DNA from: Streptomyces iranensis
Lineage (GTDB): Bacteria; Actinomycetota; Actinomycetes; Streptomycetales; Streptomycetaceae
Reading direction: 5' to 3'
DNA length: 64,000 bases
Assembly: GCF_017874715.1 (NCBI RefSeq)
Contig: NZ_JAGGLR010000015.1
Location: 1-64,000, forward strand
The number at the start of each line of letters is the position of its first letter. The stretch's first letter is position 1. Shown here in pieces: positions 1 through 8,143 of this stretch. Below the pieces are notes generated by a model. It was not told the origin of the DNA. It searched no databases and saw nothing but the letters and a program-made list of their open reading frames with translations. A program made the position numbers and the translations under genes.

Positions 1-205
1 GCGGCTTTTCCTGGTGCGTTGGTGCGCCGGGGCGGCGGGGTCTGGCGGCGTCGCTTCCCGCAGGGTTGTTTTGCGGCTTGGCCGCGTGGCAGGGGCTTCG
101 CCTGTGGGGTCCGGGGTCTGGGGCGGAGCTACATTCTGCGGCGGAGTCGCGTTTCGCGGCTTTTCCTGGCGCGTTGGTGCGCCGGGGCGGCGGGGTCTGG
201 CGGTG
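1..205. repeat. 50-bp direct repeat in a GC-rich intergenic stretch
   Basis: Bases 1-50 and 156-205 are the same 50-bp sequence with two differences. A second shared block, GGGGTCTGGGGCGGAGC, occurs at 251-267 and in degraded form at 113-129. At 256-272 it forms a perfect 7-bp stem (CTGGGGC, loop GGA, GCCCCAG). I see no convincing gene in 1-402; the open frames here look like GC-bias artefacts. Such hairpin repeats are common between Streptomyces genes. The hairpin could serve as a terminator for the leftward gene ending at 403. Confidence 0.6.
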
Positions 206-402
206 CCCCTCCCCGCGGCATCGGTATGCGGCTTCGTCCCCGGACCTCCCGGGGTCTGGGGCGGAGCCCCAGTTGTGGGAAGGGGCGGGGAGGGGAACAG
301 CCCGCCGCAGGCGTCACGGTCCGTCGGGTGGGCGGACGCCGGACCGCCGGGTAAACGGCGCCCGCGGCCGACCCTGCCGGCGCCGCACGGCGCGTCCGCG
401 GC

Positions 403-1203
403 TCAGCCGTGTGGCACAGGGGTCGTGTCGAAGGGGCCGTGGCCGTGGGGTGCGGGGCCTGCGGCCAGTTCCTTGGCGGCCTCGGTCAGGTCCTTGGCGG
501 TGTCGATGGCGCGCCAGTACGCGCCCTGGGGCAGTGGGAAGCCCGCCAGCCGACGTTCCCGCGCCAGGCGCGGGAAGGTGGTGCGCTCGTGGTCGCCCCG
601 GTCGGGCAGCAGCGCGGTGAAGGCGGCGGAGAAGACGTAGACGCCCGCGTTGATGAGGTACGGCGAGGGCGGTGACTCGATGAAGTCCAGGACGTGGCCG
701 AACTCATTGGTCTCCACCGCCCCCCACGGAATGCGCGGCCGGGCGAGGGCGAGCGTGGCGGTGGCGCCGCGCTCGTCGTGGAAGTCCGCCATGTCGCGGA
801 GTGAGAAGCGGGTCCAGATGTCGCCATTGGTGGCGTACCAGGGCTGGTCGGGCTCCGGGAGCCTGGTGGCGGCGAACTTCAGGCCGCCGCCGCGCCCCAG
901 CGGCTCCTTCTCGACGACGGTCTTCACCCGTAGCGGCAGCTCCGCCCCCTCGAGCCAGTCCTGGAGGACGGCGGCGAGGTGGCCGCAGGAGACTACGGCG
1001 TCGGTGACGCCCTCGGCGGCCAGCCAGGCCAGTTGGTGGCCGATGATCGGAGTCCCGGTGCCCGGGATCTCGACCATCGGCTTGGGGCGGTCGTCGGTGT
1101 ACGGACGCAGCCGTGAGCCCTGGCCTCCGGCCAGGACGACGGCTTGTGTGGGGCGCGCGGTCTGGTGGTGATGTCCGGGCCTGCGCTCGTCGTCATCGCT
1201 CAT
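403..1203 (-). CDS. Sugar-phosphate nucleotidyltransferase (NTP_transferase family)
   Basis: The product (266 aa) is a nucleotidyltransferase that should condense an NTP with a sugar 1-phosphate to give an NDP-sugar in the cytoplasm. The N-terminal signature VVLAGGQGSRLRPYTDDRPK is the nucleotide-binding loop of the family, with the Lys of the PKP motif. TNGDIW further on matches the metal-binding Asp region. Length fits the short single-domain members such as glucose-1-phosphate or mannose-1-phosphate transferases; the sugar and base cannot be told from sequence. I chose the ATG at 1203. A GTG at 1236 would add 11 residues, and neither start has a good ribosome site. It stands left of msiK and the tRNA and is probably chromosomal background, not part of the cluster. 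Confidence 0.8.
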   Translation of the reverse strand: MSDDDERRPGHHHQTARPTQAVVLAGGQGSRLRPYTDDRPKPMVEIPGTGTPIIGHQLAWLAAEGVTDAVVSCGHLAAVLQDWLEGAELPLRVKTVVEKEPLGRGGGLKFAATRLPEPDQPWYATNGDIWTRFSLRDMADFHDERGATATLALARPRIPWGAVETNEFGHVLDFIESPPSPYLINAGVYVFSAAFTALLPDRGDHERTTFPRLARERRLAGFPLPQGAYWRAIDTAKDLTEAAKELAAGPAPHGHGPFDTTPVPHG

Positions 1204-1305
1204 GAACCGCACCATATGCGGTGCGGGGACCGCCACAGGCGGAGCCGGAGCGGGACAGGGGTGGGAAGGGCGGGCAGAGCCCCGGCGGTACGGCGGGGGA
1301 CGCGG

Positions 1306-1725
1306 TCAGCGGTACGCCTGGGTGGTCCCGGACGCGAACGAGGTGTCGCAGACGGGCCGTGCGTACGCCTGGGCGCGGCTCACCCCGCCGTACTTGGCGA
1401 CCGCGGCGCGGCCGAGCGCACGGGCGATGGAGGCGCAGTGCCTGGCGAGCGAGGGCCGTTCGGCCGTCGCCACCTGGAGGTGGGTGAGCGCCACGGAGGG
1501 GTTCTTCTCCTGGAGCTCGGCGAGCAGCCGGTCGCGCAGCAGCTCATGCGGCGCCCGGTGGGTGGCATGGGTGGACGCCCGGTCGGAGGAGGCGGTGAGG
1601 ATCTGCGACTCGGCGCTCGGCGAGGCCCAGGGGACGCGGGTGACCGCGAGGGTGCCGGAGAGGACGAGCACGACGGGGAGGACGAGGGCGAGCGTTCTGC
1701 CGATGCGGCGGGCTGCGTGGTTCAC
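1306..1725 (-). CDS. Small secreted or membrane-anchored hypothetical protein
   Basis: This 139-residue protein has a typical export signal: MNHAARRIGR, then a hydrophobic stretch (TLALVLPVVLVLSGTLAV) at about residues 11-28. There is no lipobox Cys, so it is either cleaved by signal peptidase I or stays anchored. The mature part is Ala-rich and mostly helical, with two Cys residues (HCASIARAL and ARPVCDTSF) that could form a disulfide outside the cell. I recognise no family. Its neighbours, the nucleotidyltransferase and msiK, give no hint of function. Confidence 0.6.
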   Translation of the reverse strand: MNHAARRIGRTLALVLPVVLVLSGTLAVTRVPWASPSAESQILTASSDRASTHATHRAPHELLRDRLLAELQEKNPSVALTHLQVATAERPSLARHCASIARALGRAAVAKYGGVSRAQAYARPVCDTSFASGTTQAYR

Positions 1726-1950
1726 GGGGTGGTTCCTCGCGGGTGGGTGGTACGGAGTGGGTGGTACGGAACTGCGGTATGCGGTGATCGTAGCGAGGAG
1801 CGACGATTTGGCGACATTCCGTCACCAGGCCGGGTGACGGAAACCCACTCTTGGCGTTCGGAGGGTTGACGCTCGGGGGCGAAATGCACGGAATGTCGGG
1901 GAATTTATCGACAACGCAACACCACGACGTACCCCCTGCCCACCCAACGC

Positions 1951-1993
1951 GACGGCGCCGCCCGTCCGCGGGAAGCGGACGAACGGCGCCGTC
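1951..1993 (-). terminator. Terminator hairpin downstream of msiK
   Basis: GACGGCGCCG (1951-1960) pairs with CGGCGCCGTC (1984-1993), and inside it CGTCCGC (1963-1969) pairs with GCGGACG (1975-1981) around the loop GGGAA. Only a 2x2 internal bulge breaks the stem. It lies 25 bp past the stop codon of msiK, as expected for its terminator. Confidence 0.7.
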
Positions 1994-2018
1994 GGTACGA
2001 ACTGACGGGTCAGCGGCC

Positions 2019-3155
<1,137 letters not shown>

Positions 3156-3208
3156 GGTGATCTGTCCCTTCACCGGCAGGAACGTGCCGGACGATCCGAG
3201 TAAAGGAG

Positions 3209-3231
3209 GGGTCTAGTCCACCGGAGGTGGA
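3209..3231. promoter_or_regulatory. dre-like site overlapping an inverted repeat upstream of msiK
   Basis: GGGTCTAGTCCA at 3209-3220 matches 10 of 12 bases of the DasR-responsive element TGGTCTAGACCA as I remember it. It overlaps a perfect inverted repeat, TCCACC-GGA-GGTGGA (3217-3231). Both lie 50-75 bp upstream of the msiK start, in its promoter region. Control by DasR, the GlcNAc-sensing GntR repressor, would make sense for a sugar-uptake ATPase, but only the sequence resemblance is observed. Confidence 0.45.
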
Positions 3232-3331
3232 TTGGCGCGACGCTATACCGGCGAGGGCGGCCATGTCTCTAGCCAGGGCCCGGGAATTTTCGAACGGATC
3301 ACACCTCGGGGCCGGGTACACTGCAGGGGAC

Positions 3332-3404
3332 GCCGACTTAGCTCAGCTGGTAGAGCACCGCTCTTGTAAAGCGAAGGTCGTCGGTTCGAACCCGACAGTC
3401 GGCT
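3332..3404 (+). tRNA. tRNA-Thr(TGT)
   Basis: A full cloverleaf is present. The acceptor GCCGACT pairs with AGTCGGC (3397-3403). The D-arm is GCTC/GAGC, the anticodon loop CTTGTAA has anticodon TGT at 3365-3367, and the T-arm is GTCGG-TTCGAAC-CCGAC. It reads ACA (Thr). One mismatch sits at the top of the anticodon stem. CCA is not encoded. The gene marks the border between ordinary chromosome on the left and the cluster on the right. Confidence 0.97.
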
Positions 3405-3425
3405 CTGAGCCCGAGCAGGGAAGAA

Positions 3426-3451
3426 GCCCCGGATGGTCTGCCCTCCGGGGC
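3426..3451 (+). terminator. Terminator hairpin after tRNA-Thr
   Basis: GCCCCGGA (3426-3433) pairs with TCCGGGGC (3444-3451) around a 10-base loop, 22 bp past the tRNA end and followed by GTTT. It probably ends the tRNA transcript. From 3452 to about 3720 I see no gene; the frames there do not show consistent coding structure. Confidence 0.7.
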
Positions 3452-3726
3452 GTTTGCCATCTCACTCGACCGCCTCCGGGCGCCCCGCGGAGTCCTCGCG
3501 GCCGCCGGAACCGCTCGCCTTCTCCTTCTCGTCCTCCTCGTCCTCACACCGCTTGGCCCGGTGGACCGCCACGGTGCGCCCGCGGCTGCGCCCGCGGCCG
3601 AGTCGCCTGGACCGCCCGCGCGGTGTGTGCGGTGAACGCCGGATGAACTTTCATCGGGGCCGGGTTCTTCACCTCCGGCGTTGCAGCATGTTCCGCTCTT
3701 GTGAAGTCTTCGCGGCCCGTCGCATT

Positions 3727-3775
3727 GCAGCTTCCTGCACCGGATGTTGCCTTCCAAGATTGAGTACGTTGATAT
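3727..3775 (+). promoter_or_regulatory. Cluster promoter motif, copy A (upstream of the LysR-type gene)
   Basis: GCAGCTTCC (3727-3735) and GGATGTTGC (3742-3750) form an imperfect inverted repeat with a 6-base spacer. The right arm ends in TTGC, which serves as a -35 (TTGCCT, 3747-3752). A -10-like TGATAT follows after 17 bp (3770-3775), 86 bp upstream of the LysR-type start. The same arrangement recurs at 6460, 11060, 11346 and 11470. Confidence 0.6.
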
Positions 3776-3861
3776 GGTCTCGACGGATCGGATAACCCGT
3801 GCCATCACGGCGACGGGTTCTCGACGGCCATCGGTTGGGTGGCCGCCGGACAGGGGGCAAA

Positions 3862-4119
3862 ATGCATGAGCGGGAGTTCCGCGCTTTCGTTTCCATAGCT
3901 GAGATAGGACGTATGGATCAAGCGGCCAAGGCGCTCGGCTATTCACAACCGGCCATCAGTTACCAGATCAAGTGCCTGGAACAGATGCTTGGCACAAAGC
4001 TTTTCACCCGCGACTCCACCGGTGCCCAGCTCACCAGGGAAGGTCGCATGATTCTTCCGTCCGCACGGGCGGTGCTCGCGCTGATCGACAGCATGAAGGG
4101 CGTCTGCGCGGCGGCCTGA
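3862..4119 (+). CDS. Stand-alone LysR-type DNA-binding domain protein
   Basis: This 85-residue protein is just the winged helix-turn-helix of a LysR-type regulator. FRAFVSIAEIGRMDQAAKAL and GYSQPAISYQIKCLEQMLGT cover the HTH, followed by KLFTRD and the wing QLTREG. It ends after the start of the linker helix (LALIDSMKGVCAAA), so the effector-binding domain of normal LysR proteins (about 300 aa) is absent. The stop at 4117-4119 is clean and no downstream frame continues the domain, so it may be a genuine mini-regulator or an old remnant. The ATG at 3862 has AGGGGG just upstream. Promoter motif copy A lies in front. The likely role is a cluster regulator or a competitor for LysR sites; this is inference. 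Confidence 0.75.
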   Translation: MHEREFRAFVSIAEIGRMDQAAKALGYSQPAISYQIKCLEQMLGTKLFTRDSTGAQLTREGRMILPSARAVLALIDSMKGVCAAA

Positions 4120-4668
4120 CGCATGCTGCAATCGCCACTTCGGCCCGGCTTGTGGCGGCGGTCACCCAGGAATGAGGAACTCCTCATGTGAATGATCGCC
4201 ACATGGGTTTGGAGCGGTATGACCCGCTGGTTCGCGGCTTGTCGGGGTCATTCTCCGATTCCCTATGTTGGCTGGCAGTAACAGGACAGAAACAACCCGA
4301 GACGCTCGCTGAAAGCCTCCTGACCGATGCGTACAGTGATGATCACGACGTCGGAGGCGGGTGAGCCCGGGGGCTGTACTGCAGCTAGCTGACAACTTCG
4401 GGGGTTCGCGCGGGGGGCAAAGGGGAGGCCGATAAGGGGAAGACGTGCCTACTCTTTCTGTACCGACTCGGACGCGTTGACTGGCGTAGGAGTGGGAACT
4501 ACTGTCGGCCGCGCATCGATAATTGAAGTGTTCCGCCTTTCAACCTTTGGCGACGGAACATACCTGGCCATTCAGGGGGATGGCCACTCACTTCAACCTC
4601 CCAGCCGCATCCCGGACCTACCGGTCCGACGTCCGCTGGTGATCGTTGTGTCATAACGGGGGTAAAGC
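4120..4668. promoter_or_regulatory. 549-bp non-coding regulatory region with promoter and inverted repeats
   Basis: No gene is supported here. The region contains a perfect inverted repeat ATGAGGA-AC-TCCTCAT (4172-4187) and a second, TGGCCAT/ATGGCCA (4565-4571 and 4580-4586). It also has a good promoter, TTGACT (4477-4482), 17 bp, TACTGT (4500-4505). Just upstream of that promoter, CTTTCTGTACCG (4453-4464) matches 11 of 12 bases of the core of the cluster promoter motif (CTTCCTGTACCG at 11350). The region should drive the two LuxR-like regulator genes, starting at 4669. Confidence 0.55.
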
Positions 4669-5499
4669 GTGACAGGTTTGGCGATGGCGCCTGTTTCCGC
4701 GAGAGCGGGGGAACCGGCGGCGATAGGCGTGGCTTCGGGGCCTGGTGGTCCCGAACCGGGACGTGACGGTGTGGTGCAGGCACTGCTCCAGGCCCGTAAT
4801 TTGATCGAATCGACGGTGAATCTGCACCGCCGCACCGTGGCCCGGCACGCCGTGGTGACGATGAAGGGGAATGACACGGCCGTCGCGAACGCCGTGGAGG
4901 GACTCGTCGACCGGGCCCGGCACGGCATCAGCATCGCGCTCCCCGCCGGCGGCGACCGGGCCGAGATCATGGTGTCGGCGCTGCGTCGGCTGACCGGACC
5001 GGGCCGTGAGCGCATTCCGGTGCGGCTGCTGTGCACTCCTGGTGCGCTCGCCGACCCCGCGACCCGGGCCGCCGTGGAAAGCGGTGTGAACGCGCAGGTC
5101 AAGGTGGTCGACGCGGTCATGGAGATGCTGATCGTGGACGGCAGCGTGGCCATGGTCCGGTCCTCCGTGGAGCGCGGGGGAGGGGACGTGGTGTCGGTCA
5201 TCGAGGACACGGCGTCCGTCCGGGCCCTGGATCTGCTGTTCGCCGGTGCGTGGTCGGGCGCGGTGCGCCTCGCGGAGCACCGCTGGATCAGCGAGCGGCT
5301 GCGGACCGAGTCCGCCCGGCGCATCCTGGAGCGGCTCTGCAAGGGGTACACCGACGATGTCGCGGCACGTGAGGTCGAGGTGTCGTTACGCACCTACCGG
5401 CGCCATGTCGCGGAGATCATGCGGGCGTTGGGGGCCAGCTCCCGGTTCCAGGCGGGAGTGCGGGCGGTCGAGCTGGGCCTGCTGTCGACGGCCGACTGA
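4669..5499 (+). CDS. LuxR-like (HTH) transcriptional regulator, first of a tandem pair
   Basis: The product (276 aa) is a cytoplasmic transcription factor. Residues about 210-270 hold a LuxR-type HTH: LCKGYTDDVAAREVEVSLRT then YRRHVAEIMRALGASSRFQA. The N-terminal part has the phospholipase-D-like or TrmB-like fold often paired with this HTH (RLLCTPGALAD, VKVVDAVMEMLIVDG), but no catalytic HKD motif. The GTG at 4669 is preceded by GGGGG. It carries one TTA codon (5386-5388, Leu inside the HTH), so translation should need the bldA tRNA. It is followed 107 bp later by a paralogue of the same length. Its likely role is pathway-specific activator of the cluster. Confidence 0.8.
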   Translation: MTGLAMAPVSARAGEPAAIGVASGPGGPEPGRDGVVQALLQARNLIESTVNLHRRTVARHAVVTMKGNDTAVANAVEGLVDRARHGISIALPAGGDRAEIMVSALRRLTGPGRERIPVRLLCTPGALADPATRAAVESGVNAQVKVVDAVMEMLIVDGSVAMVRSSVERGGGDVVSVIEDTASVRALDLLFAGAWSGAVRLAEHRWISERLRTESARRILERLCKGYTDDVAAREVEVSLRTYRRHVAEIMRALGASSRFQAGVRAVELGLLSTAD

Positions 5500-5605
5500 C
5501 GCGTGGAGCGACGCGGTGCGGGGCGTGCCGTGCCGCCGATGGGCGGACACGAGTGGGTGTTCCGCGGTTGATACGCAATGGACAACTCACGCGGGGGTGA
5601 GTGGT

Positions 5606-6427
5606 GTGCCATCCGGGGTGCCCGAGAGCTCTTCGGGCAGCAGCCGTCGAGAGGTCGACCTCGTTCCGGTCGAGGCCGCCGATGAATTCGAACGGGAGCT
5701 GCTGGAAGTCAGCGCGCTCCTCGCGTCCACGGTGGACAGACGCCGTAATCAGTTGCACCGCGACTCCTTGGTGGACGTCATCGACACCCATGAGGAGGCC
5801 GTCGAGACGGCGGCGCGGCTGGTCACGGGTGCGACCAAGGGCATCGACGTGGTGCTCGCCGCGGAGCCCGCGTACTCCGAGGCGGTCCACGGCGCCCTGA
5901 CCGCGCTGCTGTCCGGTACGGCGCGGAAGACCTCCCGGGTGCGCCTGCTGTGCACGCCCTCGACGCTCGACTGGCGGTTCGTCTCGGCGCATGCCGCCGA
6001 ACCGCGGATACGGACCCGGGTGGCCCGGATCCCCGCGCTGGTGGCCGTGATCGCCGACAATGAGCACGCGCTGGTGTGCGCCGCGTCGGTGGCCGGCCGC
6101 CGGGCCTCGGTGGTCCGCGCCCCCGGTGTCATCCAGCCGCTGGTCGCGCTGTTCGACGGGGTATGGCGCAACGCGGTGGAGGTCTCCGACCGCATCGAAT
6201 TCGGTGACAAGACGCGGGCGGACATCGCACAGCAGATACTCGAGCGGCTGCGGGCCGGGGTGACCGACGAGGTCGCGGCCCGGGAACTCGCGATGTCCGT
6301 GCGCACCTACCGAAGATATGTCGCGGAGATCATGGCATTACTCGGGGCGAATTCACGATTTCAGGCCGGGGTGCGCGCCGCGGAACTCGGTCTGCTCATC
6401 TCGCAATCCGCCGGCGAGCGACGGTGA
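5606..6427 (+). CDS. LuxR-like (HTH) transcriptional regulator, second of a tandem pair
   Basis: The product (273 aa) is a paralogue of the preceding gene with the same architecture. Residues 1-200 are a sensor-like region (VRLLCTPSTLDWRFVS, VARIPALVAVIADNEHALV). The C-terminal HTH reads LRAGVTDEVAARELAMSVRT, YRRYVAEIMALLGANSRFQA. The GTG at 5606 has GGGGGTGAG just upstream; a GTG at 5597 is the alternative, and the longer open frame upstream lies inside the previous gene. A TTA codon at 6338-6340 (Leu in IMALLG) again implies bldA control. The pair may act as a heterodimer or as successive activators; the sequence does not decide. Confidence 0.8.
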   Translation: MPSGVPESSSGSSRREVDLVPVEAADEFERELLEVSALLASTVDRRRNQLHRDSLVDVIDTHEEAVETAARLVTGATKGIDVVLAAEPAYSEAVHGALTALLSGTARKTSRVRLLCTPSTLDWRFVSAHAAEPRIRTRVARIPALVAVIADNEHALVCAASVAGRRASVVRAPGVIQPLVALFDGVWRNAVEVSDRIEFGDKTRADIAQQILERLRAGVTDEVAARELAMSVRTYRRYVAEIMALLGANSRFQAGVRAAELGLLISQSAGERR

Positions 6428-6459
6428 CAAGCCATCGCATTCTTTTCAGCGGCTCAATG

Positions 6460-6508
6460 GCAGCTTCATGACCGGCCGTTGCCCGGTGCGTCGGGGCGCG
6501 GCTAGAAC
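6460..6508 (+). promoter_or_regulatory. Cluster promoter motif, copy B (upstream of the type II thioesterase)
   Basis: GCAGCTTCA (6460-6468) and GGCCGTTGC (6474-6482) form the inverted-repeat motif with one base less in the spacer. TTGCCC (6479-6484) acts as the -35, followed after 18 bp by TAGAAC (6503-6508). Transcription would start about 70 bp upstream of the thioesterase gene and could continue into the IclR and SARP genes. Confidence 0.6.
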
Positions 6509-6584
6509 TGGCCGCAAGGAATGCGGGCGGGTCACCAGGGCGACGGGGGATCGGCCGACGATGACGAGGAGGTGTGTGGAGAAG

Positions 6585-7328
6585 ATGGCCGTCGGCATCG
6601 ACAGCAAGTGGTTCCGCAGATACGGGACCGGGGCGGCGCCGCGCAGGCGGCTGGTCTGCCTGCCGCACGCGGGGGGATCCGCGGGGTTCTTCCACGGCTG
6701 GGGGACCGCCTTCGACTACGGGGTGGAAGTGCTCGCCACGCGCTATCCAGGCCGGCAGGAGCGGCTCGCCGAGCCGGGCATCGACCGCATCGAGGATCTC
6801 GCGGACGAGGTCACCGCGGCCCTGCTGCCCTTCGCGGACGTGCCGTTGACCCTCTTCGGCCACAGCATGGGCGCGTCCGTGGGGTACGAGGTCGCGCTGC
6901 GGCTGGAGAGCCGGTACGGCATCCGCCCCCAGGCGCTCTTCGTCTCCAGCCGGAAGGCCCCGCACGAGGTGCTGCCCCGGACCACCTACCTGGGCGGCGA
7001 CGAGGCGCTGCTGGAGGAGGTGCGGGGGCTCGGCGGTACCGACGCCGAGCTGCTGGACGACCCGGATCTGCGCGAGGTGGTGCTGCCCGCGCTCCGGGCG
7101 GACTTCAAGGCGGTCGGGACGTACGGCCCACGTACCGCGGTGCCGGTCGGCTGCCCGGTGGTGGCCCATGTCGGGGACGGCGACCCGCACATCACCGCGG
7201 AGGACATGGCCGGCTGGCGCGAGGTGGCACCGGCGGGCTTCGAACTGCGGGTGCTGCCGGGGAACCACTTCTACCTGGTGGAGCAGCGCGACGCCGTCGT
7301 CCGCGCGCTTGCCGCGCATCTGGGCTGA
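6585..7328 (+). CDS. Type II (editing) thioesterase
   Basis: The product (247 aa) is an alpha/beta-hydrolase of the external thioesterase class that clears misprimed or stalled acyl groups from NRPS/PKS carrier proteins. It shows the family N-terminus LVCLPHAGGSAGFFHGW, the RYPGRQER motif, the nucleophile Ser in GHSMGA, the late Asp region (VAHVGDGDPHIT) and the catalytic His in GNHFYL. Length is normal. The ATG at 6585 was chosen. A GTG at 6576 is also possible, with GAGGAGG at 6566-6572. It stands apart from the NRPS genes, in the regulatory block, and shares its promoter motif with the PKS operon, which ties it to this pathway. Confidence 0.9.
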   Translation: MAVGIDSKWFRRYGTGAAPRRRLVCLPHAGGSAGFFHGWGTAFDYGVEVLATRYPGRQERLAEPGIDRIEDLADEVTAALLPFADVPLTLFGHSMGASVGYEVALRLESRYGIRPQALFVSSRKAPHEVLPRTTYLGGDEALLEEVRGLGGTDAELLDDPDLREVVLPALRADFKAVGTYGPRTAVPVGCPVVAHVGDGDPHITAEDMAGWREVAPAGFELRVLPGNHFYLVEQRDAVVRALAAHLG

Positions 7329-7332
7329 GCCC

Positions 7333-8058
7333 ATGGCCCACTCGATGATGACCTCACCGCCGCTGAGCGGAGTGGGCGTGCTCGACAAGGCGTCGCTGCT
7401 GCTGGGCGTGTTGGAGAGCGGCCCCGCCACGCTGGCCCGGCTGGTCTCCGACACCGGTCTGAAACGGCCCACCGTGCACCGGCTGGTGGTGGCCCTGGAG
7501 CGGCTGAGACTGGTCGCCCGCGACGGGCAGGGGCGCTTCGCTCTCGGCCCCCGGCTGGGCGACATGGTCGTCGAGGCGCGTCAGGACCGGCTGAAGGCCC
7601 AGGCGGGCCCGGTGCTGGCGCAGGTGAGCGCCCGGACCGGGACGAGCGCCCGGCTCCACCGGCGCCGCGGCCGGATGCGGATCTGTGTGGCCTCCTCCGA
7701 GGTGCTGGGCGGTGAGCCGATGCCGGTGGGCACCGCCTTTCCCATGAAGTCCGGGGCGGTGGCCCAGGTGCTGCTCGCGTGGGAGGAACCCGAGGTGCTG
7801 TACGAGGCGCTGCGCGGGGCCCGGTTCAGCGCGGCCATGCTCTCCGGCGTACGGCGGCGGGGCTGGGCCCAGAGCGTCGGGGGCTGGGAGCCGGACATGG
7901 CGACCGTATCGGCGCCGGTGCGCTCCCCGGAGGGGCGGGTGGTCGCGGCGCTGTCGCTCTCCGGGCCGATCAGCCGGGTGAGCCGCAGTCCGGGGCATCA
8001 GCTCGGCTGTGAGGCGATCGACGCGGCGGTGCGGATCGCCGAGTTGTCAGGTTGCTGA
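7333..8058 (+). CDS. IclR-family transcriptional regulator, NdgR-like
   Basis: The product (241 aa) has an N-terminal winged HTH (SGVGVLDKASLLLGVLESGP ATLARLVSDTGLKRPTVHRL) and a C-terminal IclR effector domain (MRICVASSEVLGG, VGTAFPMKSGAVAQVLLAWE, GWAQSVG, VSAPVRSPEGRVVAALSLSG). The wording closely resembles NdgR, the conserved Streptomyces regulator of leucine and other amino-acid genes, so this is probably a pathway-dedicated NdgR paralogue. The ATG at 7333 lies 4 bp after the thioesterase stop, so the two genes are co-transcribed. It may tune precursor supply or cluster expression; the ligand is unknown. Confidence 0.85.
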   Translation: MAHSMMTSPPLSGVGVLDKASLLLGVLESGPATLARLVSDTGLKRPTVHRLVVALERLRLVARDGQGRFALGPRLGDMVVEARQDRLKAQAGPVLAQVSARTGTSARLHRRRGRMRICVASSEVLGGEPMPVGTAFPMKSGAVAQVLLAWEEPEVLYEALRGARFSAAMLSGVRRRGWAQSVGGWEPDMATVSAPVRSPEGRVVAALSLSGPISRVSRSPGHQLGCEAIDAAVRIAELSGC

Positions 8059-8143
8059 CGTCTCGCGGACGGCGGGGCGGGGTGGGACGAACGAGGGCGG
8101 GGGTGGTCGGACCGAACGACACCGAGGCCGTGGGGAGGCAGCT

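Noticed and set aside
1..402. Possible small genes in the left-edge repeats
   Set aside because: All frames are open because of GC content, the sequence is repeated, and no ribosome site or domain is visible.
3338..3946. A 202-residue leftward frame across tRNA-Thr and the LysR-type gene
   Set aside because: It covers a tRNA and the promoter motif and has no protein-like features.
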